Source: Streptomyces camponoticapitis (GTDB taxonomy: Bacteria > Actinomycetota > Actinomycetes > Streptomycetales > Streptomycetaceae). From it: a stretch of DNA of 64,000 bases. The stretch lies in NCBI RefSeq assembly GCF_014646115.1, contig NZ_BMMV01000002.1, positions 1 to 64,000 on the forward strand, in the 5' to 3' direction. The notes below the pieces were generated by a model that ran no database searches, was not told the DNA's origin, and saw nothing but the letters and a program-made list of their open reading frames with translations. The first letter of the stretch is position 1, and each line of letters starts with the position of its first letter. Shown piece after piece: positions 26,454-35,685 of the stretch. The translations under genes were made by a program, and so were the position numbers.

Positions 26454-27280
26454 CGGTCCGCCGACTCACCGGCGACCACCAGGCCGGGGAGATGCTCGGT
26501 GATCTCCTCGCGCACCTCGGGCGACAGCCCGGCGTCCGTGACCAGTGTGTCGACCTGATCGAGCGTCGCGAACGAACTCAGGCCCACCGTGCCCCACTTG
26601 GTGTGGTCGGCCACGACCACCACCCGGCGGGCCGACCGCACGAAACGGCGGTTCGTCTCCGCCTCGGCCAGATTCGGCGTGGAGAGACCGGCCTCGGCGG
26701 AGATCCCGTGCACGCCCAGGAAGAGCACGTCGAAATGCAGCGAGCGGATCGCCTGGTCGGCTACCGGGCCGACCAGCGAGTCCGACGGTGTACGGACACC
26801 ACCTGTGAGTACGACGGTGGCCGCGCCCGCGCGCTGACCGCCCGACGTACCGGCGGGCTGCGCGGCGTGGAACACGTCGGCGACCCGCACCGAATTCGTC
26901 ACGACCGTCAGATCGGGCACGTCCAGCAGATGGTGCGCCAGGGCGTACGTGGTCGTCCCGCCCGACAGGGCGATGGCCCGGCCCGGCACGGCCATGGCGG
27001 CGGCGGCCCGCGCGATGTCCTCCTTGGCGCTCAGCTCCAGCTCCGACTTGGCCTCGAAGCCCGGCTCGTGGGTGCTCGCCTCGACCACGGGGACGGCGCC
27101 GCCGTGCACCTTCTCGATGACGCCGAGCCGGGCGAGTGCGTCGAGGTCCCTGCGGACCGTCATGTCGGAGACGTTGAGCTTGCGCGTCAGCTCGTTGACA
27201 CGGATACCGCCTCGGCGGCGCACCTCGTCGAGGATCAGGGCCCGTCGCTGTTCCGCGAGGAGGTTCTGGTTGTCGCTCAC
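26450..27280 (-). CDS. DeoR/GlpR family transcriptional regulator
   Basis: A 276-residue DeoR-type repressor with an N-terminal helix-turn-helix (RRGGIRVNELTRKLNVSDM, about residues 18-36) and a C-terminal sugar-phosphate-sensing domain with SGGTTTYALA, a long loop and FLGVHGIS. GTG 27280 is chosen because GGACAGG lies about ten bases upstream and the resulting N terminus matches the family; the frame extends to an ATG at 27352 that is preceded too closely by GGGAGG. It probably senses a sugar phosphate. It is co-transcribed with the SRPBCC genes, a link that is unexplained. Confidence 0.85.
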   Translation of the reverse strand: MSDNQNLLAEQRRALILDEVRRRGGIRVNELTRKLNVSDMTVRRDLDALARLGVIEKVHGGAVPVVEASTHEPGFEAKSELELSAKEDIARAAAAMAVPGRAIALSGGTTTYALAHHLLDVPDLTVVTNSVRVADVFHAAQPAGTSGGQRAGAATVVLTGGVRTPSDSLVGPVADQAIRSLHFDVLFLGVHGISAEAGLSTPNLAEAETNRRFVRSARRVVVVADHTKWGTVGLSSFATLDQVDTLVTDAGLSPEVREEITEHLPGLVVAGESADR

Positions 27281-27463
27281 CACCGGGGCCTGTCCTTCCA
27301 CGTCGGCGTCGTGCGCGGCCGCCGTACACAGCTGATCATCAGGGTTCCTCATCCTCCCACGCTGTTGGGCCCCGTACGCAGGTGTCGGCCCGGCCGGCCC
27401 CGGGGACACCCCCCTAGGGGCGGACGCCGCCCGCGAAACGCCACCTGAGAGCGAGTCATCGAC

Positions 27464-29860
27464 GTGTCCTCTGAGCAGACCGCCGACCGGAGCGGCGGGG
27501 CCGCGCTCGAACTGCTGGTCCACGGCGTCGGCGGCGCCACCCCGCAGGAGATGCTGGCCGATCCGTACACGGTCCGGATCACCGGCGACGAGACGGCGGC
27601 CATCTACCGGCGTCCCGACGACGAGGACGCCGAGTCCCACCCCGAGCGGTACGAGGACGGGCCGGTGCCCGAGGCGTACTGCTGGTCCAACCTCACCTCG
27701 GGCAACGCCAGTCGAGCCCTGTGGCTGCTGCTGCTCCCCTTCATGGTCGTCAATCTGGCGCACTGGATGCGCCCGGCGACCAACGGACTGGCCAGGACCC
27801 AGCGGCTGTACGGGGTGCTGGTACGGCTGCTCGCCCTCACCCTCACCGTGCTGCTGACCGCCGCCGCCTGTGAGGTCGCCCTCGACCTGGTGGCCTGGCA
27901 GTGCGCGGGCTCCGCCGGCTGCGCGGACGACCGGTCCTGGCTGGGCTTCCTGTCGGCGACGGGGGACGGCTGGTGGGCGCAGCCCGGCCGCCGGCTCGCG
28001 CTGGCCGCGCTGATACCGGCCGCCCTGGTGGGCCTGCTCTGGTATCTCTCCAACCGCACCTGGAGCGCCTACGAGGCGCAGCGCCCGCCGACCGACGCCG
28101 GTCCGGGCGGAAGCCCGCGGGATCCGGACACGGAGGTCGTCAACACCCCCGGCGTCCCCGACTCCCGCGACGCCGCGGACGCCTACCGCCCCGCGCTCGC
28201 CAGGCCCGGCTTCTGGTACGGCCGCCGGCTCGTCGCCCGCCTGCGCGCGGCGCACACCGCCGCCGGATTCCTCACCGTCGCGGGCGCGGTCACCGGCGCC
28301 GCGGCCCGCTACGACCGCGGCGCCTCCAGCGCCGCCAGGGAGACCGTCGGCTGGCTGCTCCAGGCAACTCTCGTCGCCGGTGCGCTCGTTGTGCTCTGGG
28401 TGGTGTGCAGCAGGGGCCGCAGCGAGCGCAAGCGCGACGGCTCGCTCGACAAGGCCCTCGTCAGCCGGCTGCCCGCCGTCTCCCTCGCCCTGGTCGGCGT
28501 CGCGGTGGTGTACGCCGCCTGGTCCCGCCCCGACTGGGTCTCCTCCGGCACACTGCCCGGCGCCGTCACGTTCTCGGTGCTGACAATCGCCCAAGGCGTT
28601 CTCGTCGTCGGCCTCGCGACGGCGGCCCTCGCCCTGCACCGACGCGCCCCGCACGCCAGGATCGCGCTGTACGGACTCGGCGGCCCGGCCGTCGCCATGC
28701 TGGCCTGCGCCCTGGCCGGGGTGATGACCGGCGGTGTGGCCCAGCGTGTCGGCGACTGGCTCGACGGGTCCGGCACGCCGGGCATGGGGGAGGGGACGAT
28801 CGCCGGACCGCCGGTGCTGCTGAGCTGGCAGGCCGCCGTCATCCCCGTCCTGCTGGTGCTCCTGGTGATCCCGGTCGTCGTCCTCGCCGTACGCACCGTG
28901 CGTACCGGCCGGCGCCTCGCGCCGGTCGTCGAGGCCGAGTACGGGTCCCGGGAGGCGAAGGTCACCCCGGACTCCGTCCGTACCCGCAGGATCGCCGGCG
29001 CCCGCGCCCGCGCCCAACTCACCGACGCGGCGCCCTGGTTGGTCGGACTGGTCTCCGGCGCCGCGCTCCTGCTCGGCACCGGCGCCGTCGTCGGCGCGTG
29101 GCTGAGCGGGGACGTGCCGGGCCGGGCCGCCGAGGGCGGACCCGCGCTGATCCAGTCGATCGCGGACACCGCGCAGGCGCTCGGCTCCTGGCTGATCGGC
29201 TTCGGGTTCATCCTTTTCGTGACCTGGGGCCGCCGCGCCTACCGCGACGCCTCCGCCCGGCGCACCATCGGCATCCTCTGGGACGTCGGCACCTTCTGGC
29301 CGCGCGCCTCGCACCCCTTCGCGCCGCCGTGCTACGCGGAGCGCGCCGTACCGGACCTCACCTGGCGGATGGCCTCCTGGACCGCCCGCACCGGCGGACG
29401 CCTCGTCATCTCCGGGCATTCGCAGGGCAGTGTGCTGGCCGCCGCCGCCGTCTGGCAGTTGCGCGAGGGCACCCGCCACCAGGTGGGACTGCTCACGTAC
29501 GGCTCACCGCTGGAGCGGCTGTACGGCCGCTGGTTCCCCGCCTACTTCGGTGCCGCGCCCCTCAGCGACCTGGGCAGGGAGGTGCACTGCTGGCGCAACC
29601 TGTGGCGCGCCACCGACCCGATCGGGGGCCCGGTCCGGCTGGACGCCGACGGACCGGCCGTGGACCGGGGACCGCTGAAGGATCCGCTCGCCTACGGCCG
29701 TACGGAGCGCCACCCGCTGCCCGAACCGATCCTCGGCCACTCCGAGTACCAGGCCGACCCCGTCTTCGCCGAGGAGCGCGCCGCGCTGCTCGACCGGCTG
29801 CCGCCCGCACTGCCGGAACAGCGCGACGGCACCGCGACGGCGGAGCGACGGACCGGCTGA
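27464..29860 (+). CDS. Multi-pass membrane protein with split alpha/beta-hydrolase motifs
   Basis: A 798-residue integral membrane protein. It opens with LELLVHGVGGATP (about residues 15-27), an oxyanion-type strand seen in lipases, then has about ten hydrophobic helices between residues 85 and 590, and ends with a cytosolic or exposed domain holding the nucleophile elbow VISGHSQGS (about 647-655). Later Asp and His residues (ATDPIGG, ILGHSEY) could complete a Ser-Asp-His triad. I know of no characterised member. Lipase- or esterase-like activity at the membrane is inferred. The GTG start diverges from the DeoR gene. Confidence 0.7.
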   Translation: MSSEQTADRSGGAALELLVHGVGGATPQEMLADPYTVRITGDETAAIYRRPDDEDAESHPERYEDGPVPEAYCWSNLTSGNASRALWLLLLPFMVVNLAHWMRPATNGLARTQRLYGVLVRLLALTLTVLLTAAACEVALDLVAWQCAGSAGCADDRSWLGFLSATGDGWWAQPGRRLALAALIPAALVGLLWYLSNRTWSAYEAQRPPTDAGPGGSPRDPDTEVVNTPGVPDSRDAADAYRPALARPGFWYGRRLVARLRAAHTAAGFLTVAGAVTGAAARYDRGASSAARETVGWLLQATLVAGALVVLWVVCSRGRSERKRDGSLDKALVSRLPAVSLALVGVAVVYAAWSRPDWVSSGTLPGAVTFSVLTIAQGVLVVGLATAALALHRRAPHARIALYGLGGPAVAMLACALAGVMTGGVAQRVGDWLDGSGTPGMGEGTIAGPPVLLSWQAAVIPVLLVLLVIPVVVLAVRTVRTGRRLAPVVEAEYGSREAKVTPDSVRTRRIAGARARAQLTDAAPWLVGLVSGAALLLGTGAVVGAWLSGDVPGRAAEGGPALIQSIADTAQALGSWLIGFGFILFVTWGRRAYRDASARRTIGILWDVGTFWPRASHPFAPPCYAERAVPDLTWRMASWTARTGGRLVISGHSQGSVLAAAAVWQLREGTRHQVGLLTYGSPLERLYGRWFPAYFGAAPLSDLGREVHCWRNLWRATDPIGGPVRLDADGPAVDRGPLKDPLAYGRTERHPLPEPILGHSEYQADPVFAEERAALLDRLPPALPEQRDGTATAERRTG

Positions 29861-29893
29861 GCGGGAAGGTCACGGTGCCGATCCGGCCCGGAG

Positions 29894-32317
29894 TCAGGGG
29901 AGTTCGGGCAGATCGTCCGCGTAGAGCAGTGTCAGGTCGTCCGTGCTGGTCTCCGGCAGCTGGGCGACCCTGCTCGCGTGCTGCTCCACCATCGACTCGA
30001 ACGTCTGACGCGCGGTACGGCCGTTGCCGAAGGCCGGGCCCTTGGGCAGGACGGCGAAGTACTTGAGCAGCGCCTCGGCGGTGCCCGCACCCAGCCGGTA
30101 CTCGTGCTCCTCGGCCTGCTGCTCCACGATCCGCAGCAGCTCGTCCGCGTCGTAGTCGCTGAAGGTGATGGTGCGTGAGAAGCGTGACGCCACACCGGGG
30201 TTGACCGCGAGGAAGCGTTCCATCTCGACCGTGTACCCGGCAACGATCACCACCACCGCCTCCCGGTGATCCTCCATCAACTTGACCAGGGTGTCGATCG
30301 CCTCACGCCCGAAGTCGCGGCCCGAGTCCTCGGGCGACAGCGCGTACGCCTCGTCGATGAAGAGCACACCGCCACGCGCCCGGTCGAAGGCCTCCTGCGT
30401 ACGGATCGCCGTGGAGCCGATGTGCTCACCCACCAGGTCCACCCGGGAGACCTCCACGAGATGCCCGCGCTCCAGCACCCCGAGGGAGGCGAGGATCTCG
30501 CCGTACAGCCGGGCCACCGTCGTCTTGCCGGTGCCGGGGGAGCCGGTGAAGACCAGATGGCGGCGGGCGGACGCGGCCTTGAGTCCGGCCTGCTGCCTGC
30601 GCCTGCCGACCTCGATCATGTTGGTCAGGGCGCGGACCTCACGTTTGACGCTCTCCAGGCCCACGAGCGCGTCGAGTTCACCGAGGACCTTGCCCGGATC
30701 CCGTACCGGCTCGGCCGGGGGTGCGTCCGCCACCGGTGTGGCGCTCTGCGCCGGGACCGCGCCCAGCAGCCCGGTCGTCTGGGTGGCCGTCAGCACGGCC
30801 GTCGGCTGCGGCGCCGCGACCAGCACACCGCTCTCGTCGCTGGTGCAGTCCTCCACGGTCGGACCGGGGCCGTCGGCACCCGGCGTACCGCCGTCCGGGA
30901 ACTCGTAACCCCCGCGCGCGCAGCGCTCGGTGCGGCAGCGCGTCAGCGTCGTACGGCAGCCGTCCATCACATGGAAGCCGTAACCGCCGCTGCCCGTCAC
31001 CCGGCAGTCGTGGAACGTGCCGCGCCCCTCGGCGGAGACGTAGAAACCGGCCTCGGCGGGCGAGGTGATCGTGCAGCGTTCGATGGTGGGGTCGGCGCCC
31101 TTGGTGACGATGACACCGGTCTGCACACCGTCGATGGTGCAGGAGTTGAGCGTGCCGCCGCTGCCGTGGTCGCGGAACCAGGCACCCGTGGCGGCCTCCC
31201 TGATCCGGCAGTCGTCGAGCTGCGCCGTCGCGCCGTCGCTCACCGACACCGCCGTGTTGCGCACCTGGGAGAGGTCGCTGTCCACGACGTCCGCGCGCGA
31301 TCCGCGGTCGAGGACGAACAGCGCGTCCGGCACGTCGTGCACACGGCACGAGTCGAGGACCACCGTCGCCCCGTCGCTCACCCAGACCGCCGGGTAGTCG
31401 CCCGTACTGTCGTGTATCTCGCACTGGTTGGCGTCCACGCGAGTGCCCGGGTCCCAGACCGACAGACCGTTGCGGCCGAAGCGCCGCACCGTGGAGCGGG
31501 TCAGCGTCAGGACGGAGCGGGAGCGCAGATCGACCGCGTTCTCCGGGATGTCGTGGATGTCGCAGTCGGAGAGCGTCAGCACCGCGTCCGTGTCGAGGGT
31601 GATGCCGTCCGCCGACGTGCGGTGGACGCTGGAGTCGGTGAGATGGGCGGCGGCGCGCGAGGCGATCTGCACACCGGTGCCCTTGATCTCGTACACCTCG
31701 CAGCCGACGGCCTCCAGCCCGCTGCCCTCGCCGGTGACGGTCAGGCCGCCGCCCGACGCGTGGTGGATCCGGCACCGTTCGAGCCGGGGGTGCGCCCCGC
31801 CACGTACGGAGACGCCCGACTGCCCGGCCGCGACCACCTCGCAGTCCTCGAAGACCCCGCCGGCGCCGTCGAGTACGGCGACACCGACCCCGGCCGGATT
31901 GTCGACCGTGCAGCGGCGGACGGTGGGACGCGCGGCCCCCCGTACCTCTATCCCGGCGGCCGAGCGTGTGACGATCCGCAGATCCGTCAGCTCCGGGGTG
32001 CCGTCCTCCACGAGCAGCGCGGGCGCGGTCGTGTCCTGGCCCTCCACATGCAGGTCGTGGACGGTCGCGGAGGCGCGCACCGTCAGCGGCACGCCGTCCG
32101 GCGGCGCGATTCGCACCGAGCCCGCCGAGCCCTCGGGCCCGCGCAGCGTGACGGCGCGCGTGACGACGAGATTCTCCCGGTAGGTGCCCGGCGCGACGGT
32201 GAGTATGTCGCCGTCGCTCGCGGCCTCCAGGGCCGCGGCGAGAGAGGCGTACTCGCCGGTACGGCGGCGCCAACGCGAGGTGCCGGTGTGCGTCACCTGG
32301 ACGGTGCCCTGTGCCAT
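29894..32317 (-). CDS. Right-handed beta-helix protein fused to a CbxX/EccA-type AAA ATPase
   Basis: An 807-residue fusion. Residues about 25-500 form a right-handed parallel beta-helix with more than twenty short repeats (patterns such as VxDCxIH and TLTRSTVRR), like pectate-lyase-fold surveillance or carbohydrate proteins. A linker rich in Ala/Pro follows. Residues about 545-800 are an AAA domain of the CbxX/CfqX class: Walker A GSPGTGKTT, Walker B VLFIDEAYAL, sensor FSRTITFSDY and C-terminal RTARQTFE. EccA of type VII secretion has the same AAA type. The role is unknown. ATG 32317 removes a non-coding extension. Confidence 0.82.
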   Translation of the reverse strand: MAQGTVQVTHTGTSRWRRRTGEYASLAAALEAASDGDILTVAPGTYRENLVVTRAVTLRGPEGSAGSVRIAPPDGVPLTVRASATVHDLHVEGQDTTAPALLVEDGTPELTDLRIVTRSAAGIEVRGAARPTVRRCTVDNPAGVGVAVLDGAGGVFEDCEVVAAGQSGVSVRGGAHPRLERCRIHHASGGGLTVTGEGSGLEAVGCEVYEIKGTGVQIASRAAAHLTDSSVHRTSADGITLDTDAVLTLSDCDIHDIPENAVDLRSRSVLTLTRSTVRRFGRNGLSVWDPGTRVDANQCEIHDSTGDYPAVWVSDGATVVLDSCRVHDVPDALFVLDRGSRADVVDSDLSQVRNTAVSVSDGATAQLDDCRIREAATGAWFRDHGSGGTLNSCTIDGVQTGVIVTKGADPTIERCTITSPAEAGFYVSAEGRGTFHDCRVTGSGGYGFHVMDGCRTTLTRCRTERCARGGYEFPDGGTPGADGPGPTVEDCTSDESGVLVAAPQPTAVLTATQTTGLLGAVPAQSATPVADAPPAEPVRDPGKVLGELDALVGLESVKREVRALTNMIEVGRRRQQAGLKAASARRHLVFTGSPGTGKTTVARLYGEILASLGVLERGHLVEVSRVDLVGEHIGSTAIRTQEAFDRARGGVLFIDEAYALSPEDSGRDFGREAIDTLVKLMEDHREAVVVIVAGYTVEMERFLAVNPGVASRFSRTITFSDYDADELLRIVEQQAEEHEYRLGAGTAEALLKYFAVLPKGPAFGNGRTARQTFESMVEQHASRVAQLPETSTDDLTLLYADDLPELP

Positions 32318-32515
32318 GGTGTTGTTCTGTCCCCACCTCGTGCGCCTGCGCGTCTGTGCCGACCGGACCCGCTCCGGGGTCAACTCAAGGAAGTCCCGGC
32401 CGCCACAGAGGACCGGGTCGCACCACCGTAGCGCGCGCGGCACCGGTGAGTTGACCCAAGAGCGGTTCCCGCCGTCGTTCCGGCCGCCGGGAGAAGGGCC
32501 GCCCGGCCCCCGAGC

Positions 32516-33124
32516 TCAGCTGCCCGCGCCCGTACGGCCCCAGTCGGGACCGGCCTTGGCCCAGGCCACGTCGAGGCGCGCGTACCGGCGCCGATTGAGT
32601 TTCCACACGATCAGCCGCCGGCCGGCCTCGACCAGACCGGCGGCGAGCGAGGCCACCCCGAGGCCCGCCAGCACGGCGTGCGTACGGGCGGTGGTGAGGT
32701 CGACCGGACGCTTGGAGAGCCGCCCCTCACCGTCGGTCCAGACCGGGAAGGTCTCGCCCGCCCGGATGCGCGCAGGCGCCGAGCGGACGACTCCGGTCTG
32801 CCGACTGCCGTCCGGGGCCGTCCACTTGGCGATCACGGGCCGTCCCGTGTCGCGCGCGGCCGAGGTCTCGGGGTCGAGCGTCACACGGGCGGGCGCGTGG
32901 GCGTGGCGGACCACCAGAGCCCGCGTGTGGTGCCGTTCCTCGTGCTGCGCCTGGATCGTCCGGCGGAACGCGCCGTCGGTCAGGGAGCCCGAGATCCAGC
33001 CAATCACGGGCACGGCGAGGATCAGCAGGAGCAGGGCGCCCAGCGCGACCCATGCCTCGACAAGATCGGTCTTTCTGCGCAGCGGGTTGTGCCGCCAGCG
33101 CCGCAGCCCCACGACCGCTCGCAT
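32516..33124 (-). CDS. Rv1733c-like membrane protein
   Basis: A 202-residue membrane protein with two transmembrane helices, one near residues 24-47 (ALGALLLLILAVPVIGWISG) and one near 152-173, and an exported domain of about 100 residues between. This layout and the VxxxxAHAPARVTLDPE region match the Rv1733c family of actinobacteria, whose function is unknown. ATG 33124 follows GGAAGGGG by about seven bases. It is transcribed in the same direction as the beta-helix/AAA gene, with a 198-base gap. Confidence 0.72.
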   Translation of the reverse strand: MRAVVGLRRWRHNPLRRKTDLVEAWVALGALLLLILAVPVIGWISGSLTDGAFRRTIQAQHEERHHTRALVVRHAHAPARVTLDPETSAARDTGRPVIAKWTAPDGSRQTGVVRSAPARIRAGETFPVWTDGEGRLSKRPVDLTTARTHAVLAGLGVASLAAGLVEAGRRLIVWKLNRRRYARLDVAWAKAGPDWGRTGAGS

Positions 33125-33584
33125 CGCGCCGCCCCTTCCGGATTCCGTACGTTCCCCAGTCCGTGATAGCCCCGCGAGAGGCGCCGCACGCACAAAAGGG
33201 CCGAAGGGAGAGCGAAATCACCCTTCGGTTCGACGGGCCGGATCCGGCTCCGTGCCGGTCGGTCGTGGTGTTCACACGGTGGCCGTGGAGCCGTCGCCGC
33301 GACGACGAGATCCGGCCGGAAGCGGTTCGACGGCGAGTGCTCTCGTCGGCCGGGCGCGGGCGCGCCCGCTCGGAAGTGCCAGCCGGACCTCCACCCCGAG
33401 GTGGCGGCTGCACCGGTCGTGCGCGCGCGTCGAGATGAGCGCCGCGTCAACCCGGATACCGAACATGCCCATCACAAAGTCGTTCGTATGAACATAAGTG
33501 CGGGTGGTGCCGACGTCCTTCCCCGGCCCGCCTCCGTCCGTCCCGGTGTGTTCCCCGCGTCTACGGCCTCCAGGACCCCCGGTG
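33125..33584. other. Non-coding gap
   Basis: No supported gene is seen in these 460 bases between two leftward genes. The part near 33470-33500 (GTCGTTCGTATGAACATAAGTG) is relatively AT-rich and may hold the promoter of the Rv1733c-like gene, though no clear -10/-35 pair stands out. Confidence 0.4.
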
Positions 33585-34124
33585 TCAGTAACCCCGGCTC
33601 TGGTAGGGCCGGTTGTAGGGGTCGTCGTACTGCACCGGCGCGGGCGCCGGACGCGGTGAGGCGGGTCGCATGGCCTCGTACCCCGTCGGTGAGCCCGGCC
33701 GCTGTTGCTGTTGCTGCTGCTGCGGACGGGGCTGCTGAGGACGCGGCTGCTGCGGCTGCTGCTGGGCCGGATAGGGCTGGGCGCCCTGATAGCCGCCGCG
33801 GGGCTGCTGCGGGGCCTGCTGCGGAATGTAGGGCGCCGGGGCGTGCTGGAGCGGCACGGGGTGCTGCGCCGGCTGCGGCTGGTACCCGCCGTACGACGGC
33901 GTGGGCTGCGAAGGAGCTGCCGGAAGGGCGGGGAGCGCCGAAGGCAGCGCCGGCAGATAGCTGTTGCTCTGGTAGCTGCTGCCGGTGTCGTAGGCGGAAG
34001 GCACTCGGATCGGGGCGATCTGAGGCGTGCCCCGCTCCGCGACCAGTGAGTCGTAGATCGGGGTGTCCGGGAACGACGGCGCGGTGTAGTAACCGCCGCC
34101 GTAGGTGGCGCGGGGGGAGGTCAT
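33585..34124 (-). CDS. DUF6643-like Pro/Gln-rich protein
   Basis: A 179-residue low-complexity protein. The N-terminal 50 residues (MTSPRATYGGGYYTAPSF, then IYDSLVAERGTPQIAP) are the conserved part I associate with the DUF6643 family of Streptomyces. The rest is Pro/Gln/Ala/Tyr-rich with a seven-glutamine run encoded by CAG/CAA repeats near 33703-33731. No membrane segment is present and the function is unknown. ATG 34124 has GGGGGG-type G-rich sequence and AGG upstream of its complement. It diverges from the TerD-family gene across a 253-base region. Confidence 0.68.
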   Translation of the reverse strand: MTSPRATYGGGYYTAPSFPDTPIYDSLVAERGTPQIAPIRVPSAYDTGSSYQSNSYLPALPSALPALPAAPSQPTPSYGGYQPQPAQHPVPLQHAPAPYIPQQAPQQPRGGYQGAQPYPAQQQPQQPRPQQPRPQQQQQQQRPGSPTGYEAMRPASPRPAPAPVQYDDPYNRPYQSRGY

Positions 34125-34377
34125 GGAACATAAGTTAAGCCCACGATGTGCCGGTTGGGGAGTCCGATTAGTGGGTTCTTTCGGGAGCTCTGGGCCACTT
34201 CGGATCCCCAATGCGAGCGAACTTGGGAAAATCGGTCGTCCGGCGGCGTTGTGATCGTGTAAAGGGCAAGCTCCAGAGGGGTTACTCGTCGGTCCGCCCG
34301 GGCGCGACGGCCGCTTCAGCGATTAGGTTTGGCGCAACGGAAAACTTTGGGTCATCCGACTCTCGATGGGGGCGAGC

Positions 34378-35661
34378 ATGTCCATGCTTAAAGGAGCCAA
34401 TGTTCCGGTCTCGGCAGCGAGTGTGCGTGTCGAATTGGGATGGCGTTCAGCGCCCGGGACGCCGGACGTCGACGCCTCGGCGCTCCTGCTGAAGGCGGGA
34501 AAGGTCCGCTCGGACGCGGACTTCGTTTTCTACAACCAGCCGTCGCACGCGTCCGGCGCGGTCCGGTACGACGGAAAAGGCACTGGTCCCGGCACCGTGA
34601 CGGACAGCCTGTCCGTCGATCTGGCGCGCGTGGAGGCCGACATCGAGCGGATCGTCGTCGCCGCGTCGGCGGACGGCGGCAACTTCGGCCGGGTGCCCGG
34701 TCTGTACGTACGAGTCCTCGACGCGGCGTCCGGTGCCGAGATCGCGCGGTACGACAGCCAGGACGCGACCGTCGAGACGGCGTTCGTCCTCGGTGAGCTC
34801 TACCGCCGCCAGGGCGCCTGGAAGTTCCGCTCGGTCGGCCAGGGCTACAGCAGCGGACTCGAAGGCCTGGCAACGGACTTCGGCATCAGCGTCGACGAGC
34901 CGCAGCGGGCGGCCGCCGCGCCGCCCGTGGCCCCCGCGCCGCCGGCCCCGGTCGCGGCACCCGCCCCGCCCAGGTACACACCCCCCGCGCCGCCCGCGCC
35001 CCCCGCGGCCGCCCCCACTCCCGTGCGGCTCAGCAAGGTCACGCTGACCAAGGACGCGCCGTCCGTCTCCCTGTCCAAGCAGGGCGGCAACTCCGGTGAG
35101 ATGCGCGTCAATCTCAGCTGGCAGGTGCGCAAGCAGTTCAAGGGCTGGGGCGCCAAGCTGGGCCGCGCCGTCGCCATGCACGGCGATCTCGACCTCGACC
35201 TGTGCGCACTCTATGAACTGACCGACGGCCGCAAAGGCGTCGTCCAGGCACTCGGCAATGCCTTCGGAGCGCTGCACCAGCCGCCGTTCATCCATCTCGA
35301 CGGCGACGACCGCACGGGAGGTTCGGCGAACGGCGAGAATCTCAGCATCAACCTCGACCACAAGCACCAACTGCGCCGCGTGGTCATCTTCGTGACGATC
35401 TACGAAGGGGCTCGCAGCTTCGCCGATCTCGACGCGACGGTCACCCTCCAGCCGCAGAACGGCGCCGCGATCGACTTCTCGCTCGGCGAGTGCACAGTTC
35501 CCTCCACCGTCTGCTCGCTGGCATTGATCACCAATACCGGTTCCGATCTCCTCGTCCAGCGCGAAGCGCGATTCCTCGTGCCGGAACGCGGTGTCAGCCC
35601 GCAGCGCACCATCGACTACGCGTACGGCTGGGGCATGAACTGGACGCCCGGCCGTAAGTGA
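34378..35661 (+). CDS. TerD family protein with two TerD domains
   Basis: A 427-residue cytosolic protein with two TerD (calcium-binding stress) domains joined by a Pro/Ala linker of about 45 residues (near 185-225). Domain one begins MLKGANVPV and holds [10 protein letters not shown] and VSADG-type calcium-site residues. Domain two has [22 protein letters not shown] and [10 protein letters not shown]. TerD proteins are linked to tellurite, phage and envelope stress. ATG 34378 is preferred; ATG 34366 is in the same frame. Confidence 0.87.
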   Translation: MSMLKGANVPVSAASVRVELGWRSAPGTPDVDASALLLKAGKVRSDADFVFYNQPSHASGAVRYDGKGTGPGTVTDSLSVDLARVEADIERIVVAASADGGNFGRVPGLYVRVLDAASGAEIARYDSQDATVETAFVLGELYRRQGAWKFRSVGQGYSSGLEGLATDFGISVDEPQRAAAAPPVAPAPPAPVAAPAPPRYTPPAPPAPPAAAPTPVRLSKVTLTKDAPSVSLSKQGGNSGEMRVNLSWQVRKQFKGWGAKLGRAVAMHGDLDLDLCALYELTDGRKGVVQALGNAFGALHQPPFIHLDGDDRTGGSANGENLSINLDHKHQLRRVVIFVTIYEGARSFADLDATVTLQPQNGAAIDFSLGECTVPSTVCSLALITNTGSDLLVQREARFLVPERGVSPQRTIDYAYGWGMNWTPGRK

Positions 35662-35685
35662 CCCGCGTCCCGGCGGCGATCTGGG

